Source: Costus lasius
Taxonomy: Eukaryota; Streptophyta; Magnoliopsida; Zingiberales; Costaceae
Length of the DNA: 64,000 bases
Assembly: GCA_027563935.2 (NCBI GenBank)
Contig: CM050447.1
Coordinates: 19,546,001 to 19,610,000, forward strand
Direction: 5' to 3'
The translations under genes were made by a program, and so were the position numbers. A model generated the notes under the pieces. The model worked only from the letters and a program-made list of their open reading frames with translations. It was not told the origin of the DNA and did not search any database. Position 1 is the first letter of the stretch; each line of letters begins with the position of its first letter. Shown piece after piece: positions 20,932 to 32,888 of this stretch.

Positions 20932-22900
20932 GTAGGGGTAGCGTGTGATGTTTTACTCACTTGGTGTAGGGGTGGCAATGTGAGTCAAAAATTTACGCAA
21001 CCGTATGTGATAGAGTAGAGTGCTCAACAATGAGGACAGTGTGTGTGATACAATTGTTATTCGCATGCAAAGTGTTTGAAAGTGAGTGAATACACCACGC
21101 CATAATTCCGCCAAGTATGCGCACGTGTTGTGGAGTTTGTGTGCTATGTCTGCAAGCAAAAAGTGCGCTGCCGAAGCATAGCTCTATATAAAGTGACATC
21201 ACAGACGTCACTTAATGCATTATTGTGCAGCATACATCGGGGGCGACGACATTAGAAGATCCAACACATTTTGATCAAGTTTTGGTAGTCAAAAATTGAC
21301 TGAACCTCAGTCAAATTTATCTTAGATTAGCAGTCAAATTTATCTTGGATTAGCAATGATTCAAATCAATTGACTTGGCATTAATTTTAGGCCAGCCCAA
21401 ATTTGCAGCTAAAATTCCAAACCAATGGCAAGTGGTTCATGTGGTCAACACCGGTCAACCTCAATGGAAGGACACGACTTTTGAAACAGAAGCGCCTCAT
21501 CCTGTATTCTTAAAGAGGAGTTTTGCATAGTGGAAGCCGACGATCCTACAGGTGGACAAAACAACTAATGATGGCACGAATGATGGCTCCAATGTTTCAC
21601 ACATGTAGCTGGCGCCGACTTGAGGTGGAAAATTCTGAACTCAAGGGGAGTTTTCGGGAAGCTGTTGGATAAGAGGGGTCTGACAGAGTGTAATAATTTA
21701 GAGAGGAGTTGTTGTTTTATAGGCGACGAAGTTGGCAAGGAACCGGTGCTCGAGTATTGCGGCGGCCGGGCGGATTCGGCCAGCTATTCCCCACTCTCTC
21801 CCTTGTTACTCTCCCCTACTCCGGCCAAGTGTAGTGAGGGAGTACGCTGTAGTTGGCGAGTCACCAACTGGTGGGTTTCCAACACTATTTGAGCGACCTC
21901 TTTGTAAGCTCCAGCCGTGTGTGGCTGCAAACAGGGAAGAGATTAGAGAGTTTTCAAGGTGTTTCTTTGTTACCTTAAGGAACTCATAAGAAGCCCAGCT
22001 CCTTGTGCAATTGTATTCTTCTTCTCCTGGGTGGAGTTTTGTTGGCGTCAGCGATGCTTACTCTTCTCCTTCGAGCGAGGCTGGGACACATGCAGGGGGC
22101 ACTCATCTGCCGGTTACAGTCGAGGAAAAAAGCCTCTCGGTCAACCGCTGTAACAACTAGCAGTACTCAAGACCTCCACGTGTTGTAAAATCAAGCTTGG
22201 GCCCCGGGATCAGGTATTCAAGCAATCAAGCGTAACAAATAAGTATAGCTTGGTGAGGGATAAGTTCTCTAGAGTTTATGAATATGTTGTGCTCTTCTAA
22301 AACCAGTCGACTAGACACTCTGTAACACCAGCCATTGAGGTGACTATAAGACAAAATAAGGAGCATGCATTTATGTTATAGTAATTCAATTGGATGATGT
22401 ATGATAGAGTTATTGATCAAACAATCACAAAAACCCTTCATAACCAAACCTCTCCAAGGCCACATGAAGGACTTTTATTTTCTCATCAAGTCCCACACAT
22501 AATGACACTTGTAAGGAACCACAAAATATTAATCGAGAATGACAAATATATGGCAGCAAGCACTAAAAGCAACACTAAAACAAGATACATTAAAGATAAC
22601 TTTACCACATGATCATCAGACTTGATACCTTGTGTTTACCAGAACCAGCACCGTACTTGCCGTTTGCCAAGCTTCACTTAGCACATATCGCCAAACACTA
22701 CGCTTCACAGAGACATATCGTCGAACACTACGCACAAGCCTTCAGCGCTCCGAAAGCCCAATGAAGATGCTGAGAAAAAACAATGAGATGGAGGGACATA
22801 ACAGCCGCTCAATTGTCCGGTGTATATATATGTACTTTATTCGTAGAGACATATCGTCGAGCATCTACACTGCATGAAGTGGGTGGATCCGGCCGATTCG
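20932..22900. other. Intergenic DNA
   Basis: No gene recognised. About 21240-22200 has longer mixed-composition frames without family resemblance and may be old transposon sequence. Confidence 0.5.
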
Positions 22901-23185
22901 TCATGGGTGGGAAGGAGGCTGGCGGCGCTTGGATTCCAGGTAGTCCTGCAGGGCTTGGATCTGCTCCTTGGACGGCGGCTTCTCGTTGTTCATGATGGAT
23001 CTATGCACGTCATAAGTAGTAGCAGCCAAGACGAGGAGGCTGCAACAATCGAACAAGGTCAAGCACGAAAGTAGGAGCGGAACAAGAAGGATTTGCAGCA
23101 CCGGAATCGTAGAGAGGATCGATGCTAACCCGGAAGCAAACAACACCACCTGTCTGGGGAAGATGTGTTTCCCAAACAGCTTCAT
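22901..23185 (-). CDS. Small conserved plant membrane protein, 64 aa
   Basis: Two exons, 23185-23130 and 23039-22901, joined across an intron that starts GTTAGC and ends TTGCAG; 195 nt give 64 residues and a stop. The product starts MKLFGKHIFPRQVVLF. A hydrophobic segment follows at about 11-27 (VVLFASGLLVLAATTY), then DVHRSIMNNEKPPSKEQIQA and a basic tail. I recognise this as a widespread single-span plant protein of unknown function (MKLFGK..F.R..VLFA...TTYDVHRSI.NN..PPS.EQ). Removing the intron is needed to restore the conserved GL(L/V)..A(S/A)TTYDVH run, which supports the model. It is about 0.5 kb from the 3' end of the PILS gene, same strand. Confidence 0.85.
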   Translation of the reverse strand: MKLFGKHIFPRQVVLFASGLASILSTIPVLQILLVPLLLSCLTLFDCCSLLVLAATTYDVHRSIMNNEKPPSKEQIQALQDYLESKRRQPPSHP

Positions 23186-23710
23186 CGTTGAAGATTTCCG
23201 CGGATGATCGTATTGTAATGTTGGGGATTTTGTTTTAGGTTTACTTTATTTGTATTCGCAACTGCCAAATGAGGAATCCTATATTCTATACAGGTTGATA
23301 TCCTTACATTTCTCAGTCCAAAAAACTCCAAGGCTCGGCTTTGCTAGGACAGAAAATTAAAAAAGAAAAAAAAATGACATTTTTCATAAACTGTTTTTTT
23401 TACAATAAAATTAAAAGTTAAGAATTTTTTTAAATTAAGAAATTCAAAAATAACTCCCAAAGATGTAAAATTCTGTTCATCCATTATAAATAAATGAAGC
23501 TTTAGAATACATTACAAATACATTGGCTTAAACATACTACCTACACTCCAAACAGTTCTGGAGCTTCACAAAATGAGCCTTTTTTCTCTGTTTTCATCAC
23601 ATCTATATACTGAATTGGTCTATAAAATTCTTCGTTTTTCTTTGCTTTTCCTCTTTTTCTTTTGAGGAGCAGAGATAATAGAATAGAATATGTCATCTAA
23701 CTGAGAACTC
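23186..23710. other. Short intergenic stretch and PILS 3'UTR
   Basis: AT-rich. Part should be the 3'UTR of the PILS gene upstream on this strand and the 5' leader of the small-protein gene. No other element seen. Confidence 0.5.
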
Positions 23711-25773
23711 TTAAGTTAAGATCCACATGTAGATAGTGGACCAAAATGTAAGAGCAACGGCAGCAGCAAGGTAGGTCCATAAGAAGATCACAGAGCACTC
23801 CTCTTGCCCAACATCGAATAACTGAGTCATTGTAGCTGCATAAAGGATCAAAGGATAGATCAGTTGCTTTCTTTTCTTTTTCTTTAAATTCCAACTTTAT
23901 TTAAACTCCAACTTTTACTAGTTTAACTGTAGAATGTAAGACAGTGTAGGAAAGCTTACCTATGTTCATGGCGGGCGGAACAGTAAACTGTAGCATCAGC
24001 ACGTAGCGATACAATGGATCATGCGCTACGAATCCCAATTCGTATGCTGCTTGCACAACTACCATGCCGAACAATGGAAGGAGCATATACCGAATGCAAA
24101 CAATCCCAATGATCACCAGGGGTTTGATGTGTGACTTGCGTAATCCTGCACATTTTCAGAACTCAGATTGGCGTACAAGTATTCAGATACGTAACTAAGT
24201 AGCATCAAGGCTCAAATTCAACCCTGTGTCAAGTTTCCTCCAAGAATTAGAGTGATGCAGGGGACTGTGCCATCACTGCATGAGCCGAATGATTCTATCA
24301 GTAACTCCTACACAGATTATCCAAAGAAAACAAAGGCATGACAGAAATGAACAGTCACCCGAGTAGCTGGATGGAGTCTTGCACAACTTTAAGTGGGGCA
24401 CTTGCACCTACAAACAGAGACTTCAACCACGGCACTGCTCCAACAATGAACCCTAGAATCTGAGTCAGATTAAGGGACTTAGTGTCCGTTTCCTCAACAG
24501 AAGCATAGTGTAAGAAAGAACTGGTCATTATCGCTTACTGCAGCAACAGTTGGTGGAGCCAACAATTCATCAACTATTTTGTGGACGGATTCTTTCATCT
24601 TGTCCCACAAGTTCGCTCTTTTACCATGAAGGTTTTCGCTGGATAAGAGTGGGGTTTCCTGCATCAAGATTTAAGATTTTACTTCAATGTAGCAATTAGC
24701 TTCATTGGCCGATTCTTTTTGGACTTTTTGATGTTGCCATCAAAATACAGACAAGAAAAGACTGATTATTAGCTTACTAGTTTGTTTTCTGCTACTTCCT
24801 CCACTGGCTTTACTGATATTGAGAGCCCATCTTCAGAATCATCTTCCTTCACAAGATTAGCTCCTTCATTTGTGCATGAACTCTTGTCCTTAGCATCTAC
24901 GAGTCCTTTAGTTCCTCTTTGGCTCCCATGGTATACTTTACCATCTTTTCTTATAAGGCTGTAAGCATAAGTCCAAATGTAGAATCCTCCAAGCTGCAAT
25001 AAGATCTCACATCAATAAATTAAAGAACAGTAGGTGTCCGCTATACTCGTGAAGCTAAATACGAATTGATTGCTTTACCGCCATGGAGAAAGAAACATAG
25101 GAGAGTCCTCGGACACTGCAAAACTCCTGGCGTGTGAAGGGATTGCCTTCCTCTTGGCAAACAGCAGGGATAATTATCAGCATCAGATTGCCCAGGTTGC
25201 CTTCGTTGAGTCCATATCAGAAATCAAAAATCAAAAATCCTAAACACATATATATTACAAATCAAAAATATAATATAGATTATTACCGGCACAACATGTA
25301 GCCTTCACCAGGCCCTCGAGATGCCGCGGTGGCCTGAACATCTTGACTAGTATCCAACCAAGCAACCCACCAATTAGGAATGTCAACCCAATATTAACAG
25401 GCATAAACCACCTTCAATGAAGTCAAAACAGTATCCATGAAGTACTAAATGGTGAGAATCAAATATATGCATAATCCACATACCAAGATATTATCTCTTC
25501 AAGTGTAACAGTCTTTGATAGAGATGCAAACATTAGAGATGGTGTGAAGATTGTGAACACAACCTGTTGAGACACCAGTTGCAGGGTGAGACCATTTTCA
25601 AGTATATTATTTGAAAAGGAAAATTTGTGTCAACTTACCTTGTTTATGTCTCTCCGAGCACCAGCATGAAGTATATTACTGTATCCTGAAGCAAGATATG
25701 CCCCTAGCAAGCCGATGAGAAGGACCTGCACAACTGGGGAGGATGCCACCATGAACAATGACCAAAACCCCAT
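23711..25773 (-). CDS. PIN-LIKES (PILS) auxin efflux carrier family protein, 420 aa
   Basis: PILS proteins sit in the ER membrane and control intracellular auxin. Ten exons: 25773-25639, 25563-25484, 25411-25287, 25200-25079, 24993-24778, 24658-24539, 24459-24359, 24275-24223, 24145-23960 and 23835-23711; they total 1263 nt with consistent phases. The start is MGFWSLFMVASSPVVQVLL. The N-terminal membrane half contains FTPSLMFASLSKTVT, GWILVKMFRPP and AGNLGNLMLIIIPAVC. A hydrophilic loop covers roughly 170-225, rich in Asp/Glu/Lys/Ser. The C-terminal membrane half contains ELLAPPTVAAILGFIVG, LILGGNLTQG, RYMLLPLFGM, DPLYRYVLMLQFTVPPAMNI and ATMTQLFDVGQEECSVI. Length and order match the family and it looks intact. 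Which PILS member it is was not resolved. Confidence 0.95.
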
Positions 25774-26440
25774 CTTCTCCTCTTCCTTCCTGTTCTACGG
25801 ATGAATTTGATGTCAGTTGTGCTCTGGTATCGTTGTGCTTCGCTGCCGCCCAAACCTCTGAACACTACTCAACTACACAATGAGATGAACTGAGCTGCTC
25901 AGAGGCTAGCAATCCTTCCCTGAGAGAAAGCCCTCATCTCTTGCCCCTGTTATAATGCAAGATGCTTTAGTGCATGTTGGCATGTTAGTTTGCTGCGTTG
26001 TTTTCTGCATGCTGTACTGCAATGTTACAGCTCAGACAACAGTGCCTCACATGACTCTTGAGTATTCTGATTTGGTACTGCAATTGTTTTTTTCAATACA
26101 TACAGGCAAATTGACTATGAACAAATTATATAGAAGCATGCAGTTCACGCAAAAAATTGTGATTTTCTGCATGTGCAAGCAAATGCAATCCATTGAAAAC
26201 CAGACGAGATACTAAACGACCTCAAAACAAACGAGCGAAAGGAATTAAAGAAACAGAACCATCAAAGTCATATACTGACCACAAAAAGTATAATGAGCAC
26301 ACAAGAACACAACGATCATCAAACCTGGAAGGGCCGAGGGCAAGGAAGAGATGGAGAGGAGATCTAGGCATGCTTTCGCCTCAGAGATAGAACGAGAGAG
26401 AGAGAAAGAGAATCATGCGGAGCTTCATTCATATTTTAGG
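25774..26440 (-). promoter_or_regulatory. PILS leader and promoter region
   Basis: An acceptor-like AGAACAG lies 14 bases upstream of the PILS ATG, and a donor-like TTCCAG then GTTTGATG lies near 26329, so a 5'UTR intron is likely. GA-rich sequence at 26390-26412 (CT on the transcribed strand) may mark the leader start. Inferred only. Confidence 0.4.
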
Positions 26441-27269
26441 AAAGATGTGAAAATAATTTATTATATTTGAAGTAGGCATTCATAACCACTGCGTTGCAGA
26501 GAAGAAGCCGCCGTGGATGACAGCTCAGCTGACCTGGGTGGATGCGACTGCCATCTCCTCGAGCCGTGGCCGCCTTGTCTAAATTGGAGAGAGAGAGAGA
26601 GAGCGAGTCATATCGCCGTATCAATCATTGAGATGGGTTCCATGGATCTCTTCGAGTCAGCAGGAACAAAAAAAATAGGGGTTAGTATCTAATTTGTCTT
26701 CCGTTTTAGCTGGAAATGTTGGTGCCCTGTTTTCTTGGACGATTCGTGTACTCTGATTGGATTATCATATCTATTAATTTAATGTGGTTTTAGTCAACCC
26801 AGATCTGCGCTAGAGGGAAGAAGTCAACGGTCAGTGCTCGCTCCCTTGCCATCTCGGAGTGTTGTAGTGCAATTCGAATAGCTCCATCTATCATTATTAA
26901 TTTAGTCAACGTAAAACAGAGGCGTGCTTCATTTGGCTTACTTCTGGAAAAAGACAAGCAAGCTGCCGATTGCAGTTCCCTGTTTTTAGCAGGCATTGTG
27001 TTGGCGCCAAGTTGCACGCGAGTTTTGTGTGATTTTGGATGATTCATCGTGGCAAGTCTAATCGGGTGCAGGTTCTTTTGGTGCAGGTGATGAGCTAAAA
27101 TGGCATCGGAATTTGTGGGGCTGGAGCTGCATCACCATGAACCATTCAACCGATTAATCTAAACTGTGAATATAATTAGTCAAATTGAATGTTTGGCTAT
27201 GGGCCGTACTAATAATCAATCAATGGTATCGATTTAATGTAGGTGATAATTGATGAATAACTATTATCC
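26441..27269. other. Intergenic DNA
   Basis: Nothing recognised apart from a short (GA)n run at about 26587-26604. Confidence 0.5.
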
Positions 27270-27714
27270 TAGGGATGGGCGAGTTAAATGCGGGTTTTGT
27301 CATCCCCGATTTTGACCCTGACCCGACGAATTTACAAAATCCAACCTCACACCTGATCCCGCGAGGAAACCTGATCGATCGGCCTAAAAAATAAGTATAT
27401 ATTATAAATAATATTTAAAATTATTTTTCATTCTATATTCATAATATATAAATAAAAAATATTTTACATAAACTATACAATTATTTTTATATCAAACTAC
27501 TATAAATTTAGTACCTAAATTATAACTTAGAAGTAGTAAATTTATCATTTTAATGATCGGGACGAGTTCAGGGTGGGTACCTGAATTCTCATACTCAACC
27601 CGATCGACTTTATCCCATCGGATTTTCCCCGAACCTGACCCGAGACTCAGTCAACTCAAGTTTTCCCCATTAACTTTGGATCGGATCCTGGAATGGATTT
27701 TCTTGCCATTCCTA
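27270..27714. mobile_element. hAT MITE, 445 bp
   Basis: Flanked by the exact 8-bp repeat TATTATCC (27262-27269 and 27715-27722). The ends are imperfect inverted repeats: TAGGGATGGGCGAG against TAGGAATGGCAAGA on the other strand. Subterminal parts carry GACCCGA/GGGTTTT phrases and the centre is AT-rich. There is no coding capacity. This is the typical plan of short non-autonomous plant hAT elements. Confidence 0.85.
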
Positions 27715-27722
27715 TATTATCC

Positions 27723-29464
27723 ATCGAATCTCAAAACTTATCTGTGACCTATGTGATGGAGGGGTAATAGGGATAGGGATTATAATAGCCGCATAGTCAT
27801 GGTGGTTGTAGTTTGAATATTGTATCTAGGATTGTCGTCATAAAATTTGGTCACACAAGCTTCATTGAGTGTCTATTACAACACAACAAATACATATTTA
27901 AAGCTGTTTGGACTCTTCAGATTATAACACATACTTTAGATTTAATCGTTAGTGTTCTTTTGGATCACCAGATCTGACTCTAATCCCTATCACTATGCAC
28001 ATCAAATTTAATGGCAAACTCTAAAGCACTCACATATTGATCTCAAGTTACTTGATGAATATTAGTTTTAAATGTATTCTTTATCATTAAGGGTGAGTAA
28101 AAATATCCCGTGCAATGAAAATTCCAATATTTTGCTACTAGTATTTAAGTACCAATATCAAATATTAAAACGGCATTACAATGCTATTACGGATGTCTAG
28201 ATTTTAGCTTAATATTTTTTAGGATATGTTCTGTTGGATGAAATTCATTATGAAAAGGATGAAAAATGCAATGAATCTAGATGACCTTTAAAAAAAAAAT
28301 AATTGATAATTTTTTTAAAAAAAATCATTGCTTTCCAGGAAAGCTTGGATCTTACGCCATGGATTTTTGTCCATCTTATAGAAAATGATAAGGAGGCGGA
28401 TCTCTTCCTAGGACTTTAAAAAAAAAAAGCCTTTTTTTGCTTAGGCAAAAAATTAGAGTGAGAGCCCAAAATTCTAGTAGATCCACCTTAGTTATCTTAA
28501 AGCCCAATTTGTGGTACTAGACACAACGGCCCAAAGCTTAACAGCCCACACCTTAGGATGAGACTGTAGTGATAGGTTGGGTATTCAATTTTCTACTGTA
28601 CCTAATTAAAAAATAATTAAAATTTTATATTAAAAAATATAAAATAAATATTGTAGTTAATCCAATTTATGTAATAAAATATTCAACTCACTAAATTCTC
28701 TAGATTAGAACAAGGCTCCCTTTAACTTTCCACAAAAACTCTTGATCCCGACACCCCATGTTTCCCCAGTTGAATCTTCTTCCACCACTTGGTGCTGCAC
28801 TGCAAAAATAATATCTCATAGGCCATAGCTCACTAGCTTAGATGCAAGAAAGGAGCTCCTTATCCTTTACCGGATAAGAATTAAGAAGAGAAACTAGATA
28901 TGTGTTCAAGGGTCCCCATCATGGACCAACTATATACAGCCACTTACATCTTAGGGTATAGGCATCTAAAAACTTATTTCTTTTACAAAAAAGTACATAT
29001 AAACTCACTATTTTTATTGTTTGCTATACGCATGTATAGTTGACCAAGACTACACTCATACATACGTAGTTTGATTAAAGCATATAAATCATATAAATCT
29101 TGCTTCTGTCCACGAATTTGAGAAATTTTTCGGCCATCGCCCTCGTGTCCTTGATTCCATTCATAGAAGCGAGCCGCAGTTCTGACTTCCTTTTGCATGC
29201 GGCGCCGCTTTTTCAGTCCTCCCTTCTGTCACTGCTCCCTTGTAGTGCCTTTCTCTTTAATTATCCAAAACCACCTTCTTTTGCAGTCTGATCGTCAACG
29301 AATCCCGCCTCCACTGTTTGTTCTCACAATCATAGATAAACTCGTAAACTGCGAGATTTTGATTTTTTTTTTCTTTCCCTATAAAAGGCAGAGCTCCCGC
29401 TGGCCGACTTTCCTATGCTCTCTCTACTGGGACACTCTCTCTGTCTCGCCTCCACCTCTAGCAA
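27723..29464. other. Intergenic DNA and ATL upstream region
   Basis: AT-rich with homopolymer runs and no gene recognised. A possible TATA box (CTATAAAAGG) is at about 29379-29388, roughly 80 bp before the ATL start codon. Confidence 0.5.
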
Positions 29465-30016
29465 ATGCGTTCTCCCACGAGATTCCTCCGGTCCTCCGAC
29501 CCTGCCCGGCCGGCGGATCCGCCGAGCCCGCTCCCTGTCGACTCCGACGTCGTCGTCATCCTCGCCACCCTCCTCTGCGCCCTCATCTGTGTCGTCGGCC
29601 TCGCCCTCGCCGCCCGCTGCGCCTGGATCCGCCGCAGCCTCGCCGCGGCTTCCCCTTCCGCCCACTCCCCGCCCGCCAAGGGGCTAAAGAAGGAGGCCGT
29701 CCGCGCACTCCCGACTCTCTCCTACGCCTCCCCCTCCGCCGCCGTCGCCGCCGACCCCGGAGCCGCGCTCGGCGTCGACTTGCTCGACTGCGCCATATGC
29801 CTCAGCGAGTTCTCCGACGGCGATGTTGTCCGCGTCCTGCCGCCGTGCGGCCACGGGTTCCACGCCGAGTGCGTCGACGCGTGGCTGCGGTCTCGCTCCT
29901 CCTGCCCCTCCTGCCGCCGGATCCTGCAGGCCCCTCCTGCGCCGTCGCGGTGCCAGAAGTGCGGCGCGAGCTCCGGGGTCGCCTCCAAGGCGCCCTCCGG
30001 TACGTTCTTACCCTAA
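29465..30016 (+). CDS. ATL-type RING-H2 finger E3 ubiquitin ligase, 183 aa
   Basis: Membrane-anchored E3 ligase of the plant ATL family, which transfers ubiquitin from E2 enzymes. Intronless, as is usual for ATLs. One membrane helix lies at about 29-50 (VVVILATLLCALICVVGLAL). A basic segment follows, then the GLD-like motif KGLKKEAVRALPT at 72-84. The RING-H2 domain at 109-150 has all eight ligands: C109-x2-C112, C128-x-H130-x2-H133-x2-C136 and C147-x2-C150, with the Pro before C7 replaced by Ser (SSCPSC) and the E2-contact Trp at 140. The tail has RCQKCGASS and ends TFLP, as in the short ATL80/ATL8-like group. The frame is very GC-rich compared with its surroundings, typical of monocot intronless genes. 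Confidence 0.92.
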   Translation: MRSPTRFLRSSDPARPADPPSPLPVDSDVVVILATLLCALICVVGLALAARCAWIRRSLAAASPSAHSPPAKGLKKEAVRALPTLSYASPSAAVAADPGAALGVDLLDCAICLSEFSDGDVVRVLPPCGHGFHAECVDAWLRSRSSCPSCRRILQAPPAPSRCQKCGASSGVASKAPSGTFLP

Positions 30017-31285
30017 ACACAACCCTCTTAGGTCAAAAAGGAGCACACCACGTGCTTGTTGTTTTGCCTCTATATAAATACGTATGTATGTCCTTTGGTA
30101 AATTTGAAGCCGGAAACAAATTTTGTGCTCATGAGCGAGAACAGATAACGATTAACATCAAACTTGTGCAATGAGAGGAGAATCTTAGTAGCTTGGGATC
30201 TTGTTCTTGCGCATTCTTTCTTTTGCTTTTGATGAAAAGCGTATCAAGTTGCCTCCTTCATCACTCTGATTAACCTCACTGGCCAAGCACACTGATCCCT
30301 GTTTCGAGGCAGGATTGATGCGACTGATCCTTGTTTATCGTCCCATGATTGAAGGTTTCTATGACTTTCAAGGAAGAGAAGCCAAGCTTCATGATAAAAT
30401 GACTCCATAGTTAAAGGGATTTATGAATATTTATACAAGCATTTGTTAGTTGGAGGCATGTAATAAATATTGAGCTATTAGGAGTAAGAAAATGATAAAA
30501 AGCTAATTATTACATGTTGCTTCAATTCAATTTAGTCAGGTTCAACTTGGTCTTATTTGAAATGTATAATAGTTAATTCGATTTGACTTTTTCTTTTTGA
30601 AGACAATTGGAGCCCTAAATGACTCTAGTTTAATGCGTTGTAAAGTTTAACAAGACTAATTTAAAAGAAATTTGGATAATATATACTAAATGTTTGAGGA
30701 AAATCCTACAAGTCTAAGTAAAAGTCAAACTTCTAATATTGGATTGTTGGTTCATGATTCAAAGATAGGGTAAAGAAAATTGTTTATAGAATAGTATTAA
30801 GTCCATATATGAGGTTAAAAAGTCATCAAAAATATAAATCGAAAAGTATTTTCTGTTATATTTGAAATAAAAAGCATCTTTATGTGTTGGATTATAAGGT
30901 GTGCATTCTTTATAGCTACCATTAAGCTTTTTAGACCCCGAGGATCTCCTTTTTAGGGTAGAAAAAGAAGAAAGTATATAGAATCTAAAAAAGAAATCAA
31001 TAGCTTATTAGTACACTCTCGAAGGTCGTAGGAGTTTTTTGTTGATTCAATTCTGTTCTGGGCAAGCTGAACCTTAATCAACCCCTGCTCTAGCTCCACA
31101 CTATAATCAGAGCTCTACATGACTTCTTGATAAGAACAAATTCTTACAAACTTTAGAAATTTATAGAATCCTCCTAATTTGATTTTAAGTAGATTATAAT
31201 ATGAGCCTCACCTAACCCAACTCTGAACCAATGAAAAAAAATATTTGGCACATGTATAATAATTATAATGATATATAATCATACG

Positions 31286-31343
<58 letters not shown>

Positions 31344-31505
31344 GTAATAGACATCCCGCATGATTAATTAACAAAAAGAACAATTCACCGACTTTTCCAA
31401 GACAGCATGGCCTGCGGAAGGTTTCCGCCGCGACATAAATAGAAGACAAATTTTACCGTGTCAAAAAAAGCTAAGAGAATGAAACAAAACAAATTGTATT
31501 TATAA
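30017..31505. other. Intergenic DNA
   Basis: ATL 3'UTR followed by AT-rich DNA with no gene recognised. Confidence 0.5.
31289..31341. repeat. (AT)n microsatellite
   Basis: About 26 uninterrupted AT units, starting after ACGTAA and ending in ATAATG. Confidence 0.95.
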
Positions 31506-31577
31506 AGCTCCCGGCGAGGATCGAACTCGCGACCTTTCGCTTACGAAGCGAACGCACTACCACTATGCTACGGAAGC
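31506..31577 (-). tRNA. tRNA-Thr (anticodon CGT)
   Basis: The minus strand folds as a standard tRNA. The acceptor stem GCTTCCG pairs with CGGGAGC (one G-U). There is a D arm (GCATAGTGGTAGTGC), an anticodon stem TTCGC/GCGAA with loop TTCGTAA, so anticodon CGT, and a T arm GCGAG-TTCGATC-CTCGC. The discriminator is T. No intron, and CCA is not encoded, as expected for a nuclear tRNA. Confidence 0.9.
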
Positions 31578-32888
31578 TTTGATTTTATACAGGGAATAAT
31601 AATAATAAATAATTAATCTATGACTACCTCTTTTCCAGAACAGAGTAAACCTAACTTGATGATTTAGATATCCACCAAATTCCCCATCAACAATTATGAA
31701 GGTTTGGTCATCACATCTACCTCGACAGTGGATGCATTAATCTCCTATGGTGTTTAAGATAAGTCGACTTAAAAACAATTATAGAAGATAAAGTATCCAC
31801 AATCAAGGTCTTTAGTTAACTAGCACTTTCACAAAAATCTTAAATCTTAGTATAGTAATTAATAAGTTGGTGGAAAGAGAGCGAACAAGGTAGTAAATGC
31901 AGGCAACGTACTAAATCAAATGACAGAAAACAAACTAATTGAGCGAACAGGTCAATAAATACAGGCTTCATAAGCATAATGTCAATCTTCGAACTATATA
32001 CAGTAAATTGCTATTTGACTGAAGGGCGAGAATCTTCTTTGCCATTGACATTGAGAGGGAAGATAATAATTGCAACACAGATTAACCCAAGTATCCAACA
32101 GAAATCTTCTTGCAAATTTTAGTCAAAACTTTGGAAATTTGTAACTAAAACATTGTATTTATACCTGCCTAGGGGTAATTATGATGCCAATGACAAAACA
32201 ATCACTGTATTCCTATGGAAAAAAAATTGGAGTCCTCCCTCCAGACTATAGAGGTCCTCGTAAACAGGCAACAAATGTTCTGTAACCGTTTGATCGAGGC
32301 ACGGTCCGTAATCGACAGCTCGTATAAAGCCCACATGCCAATCAGATAGCTAGAGAACCTCTCTACACATGCATCCAAGAGATGCAAATCCAGCATTCTA
32401 TTTAATCCACAGGCCAGGTAAATGATACGAAAAACAAGAACTTTGTTTTTAGACCACGGACGAACTACAAGATACACCATGCTGGTTCTGCTGTTGAGCA
32501 GCTGTGAGTGTTTCATTCATGCCATGAGCATTATAAATACCACAGATTTAACATGTTTCTACAAAAGAAAAGCGTATCGTCGTCCCAATCATAAAGACTG
32601 TAGATAGATTAGCTGATAACGGGCACAATCCTTTTAACGAAGGAGTGATCATTACTATAACAGCATCAACAATGAACAAGAACAGAATCAAGGGGGCACT
32701 AAATTAGCTTGAATTAGACGAAAGTAAGTACATGATGTCAGTGGCGAATAGCCTGGATCTGGCAATGCCATTACAGACGACATTGATATCTTTAAGGATT
32801 ACTGTGCCTCAAATAGAAACTAAAACAAAGGCAAAAAAATGAAAAGAGAAAAAAAGATAACACAGGATCAAGGGCCTTCATTCTCCCT
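31578..32888. other. Intergenic DNA and HMGB 3'UTR
   Basis: AT-rich. The right part is presumably the 3'UTR of the HMGB gene. No other gene recognised. Confidence 0.5.

Noticed and set aside
29197..30174. Long plus-strand frame of 325 codons over the ATL gene
   Set aside because: It overlaps the ATL coding sequence in another frame, is Arg/Pro-rich from GC bias and lacks any family motif.
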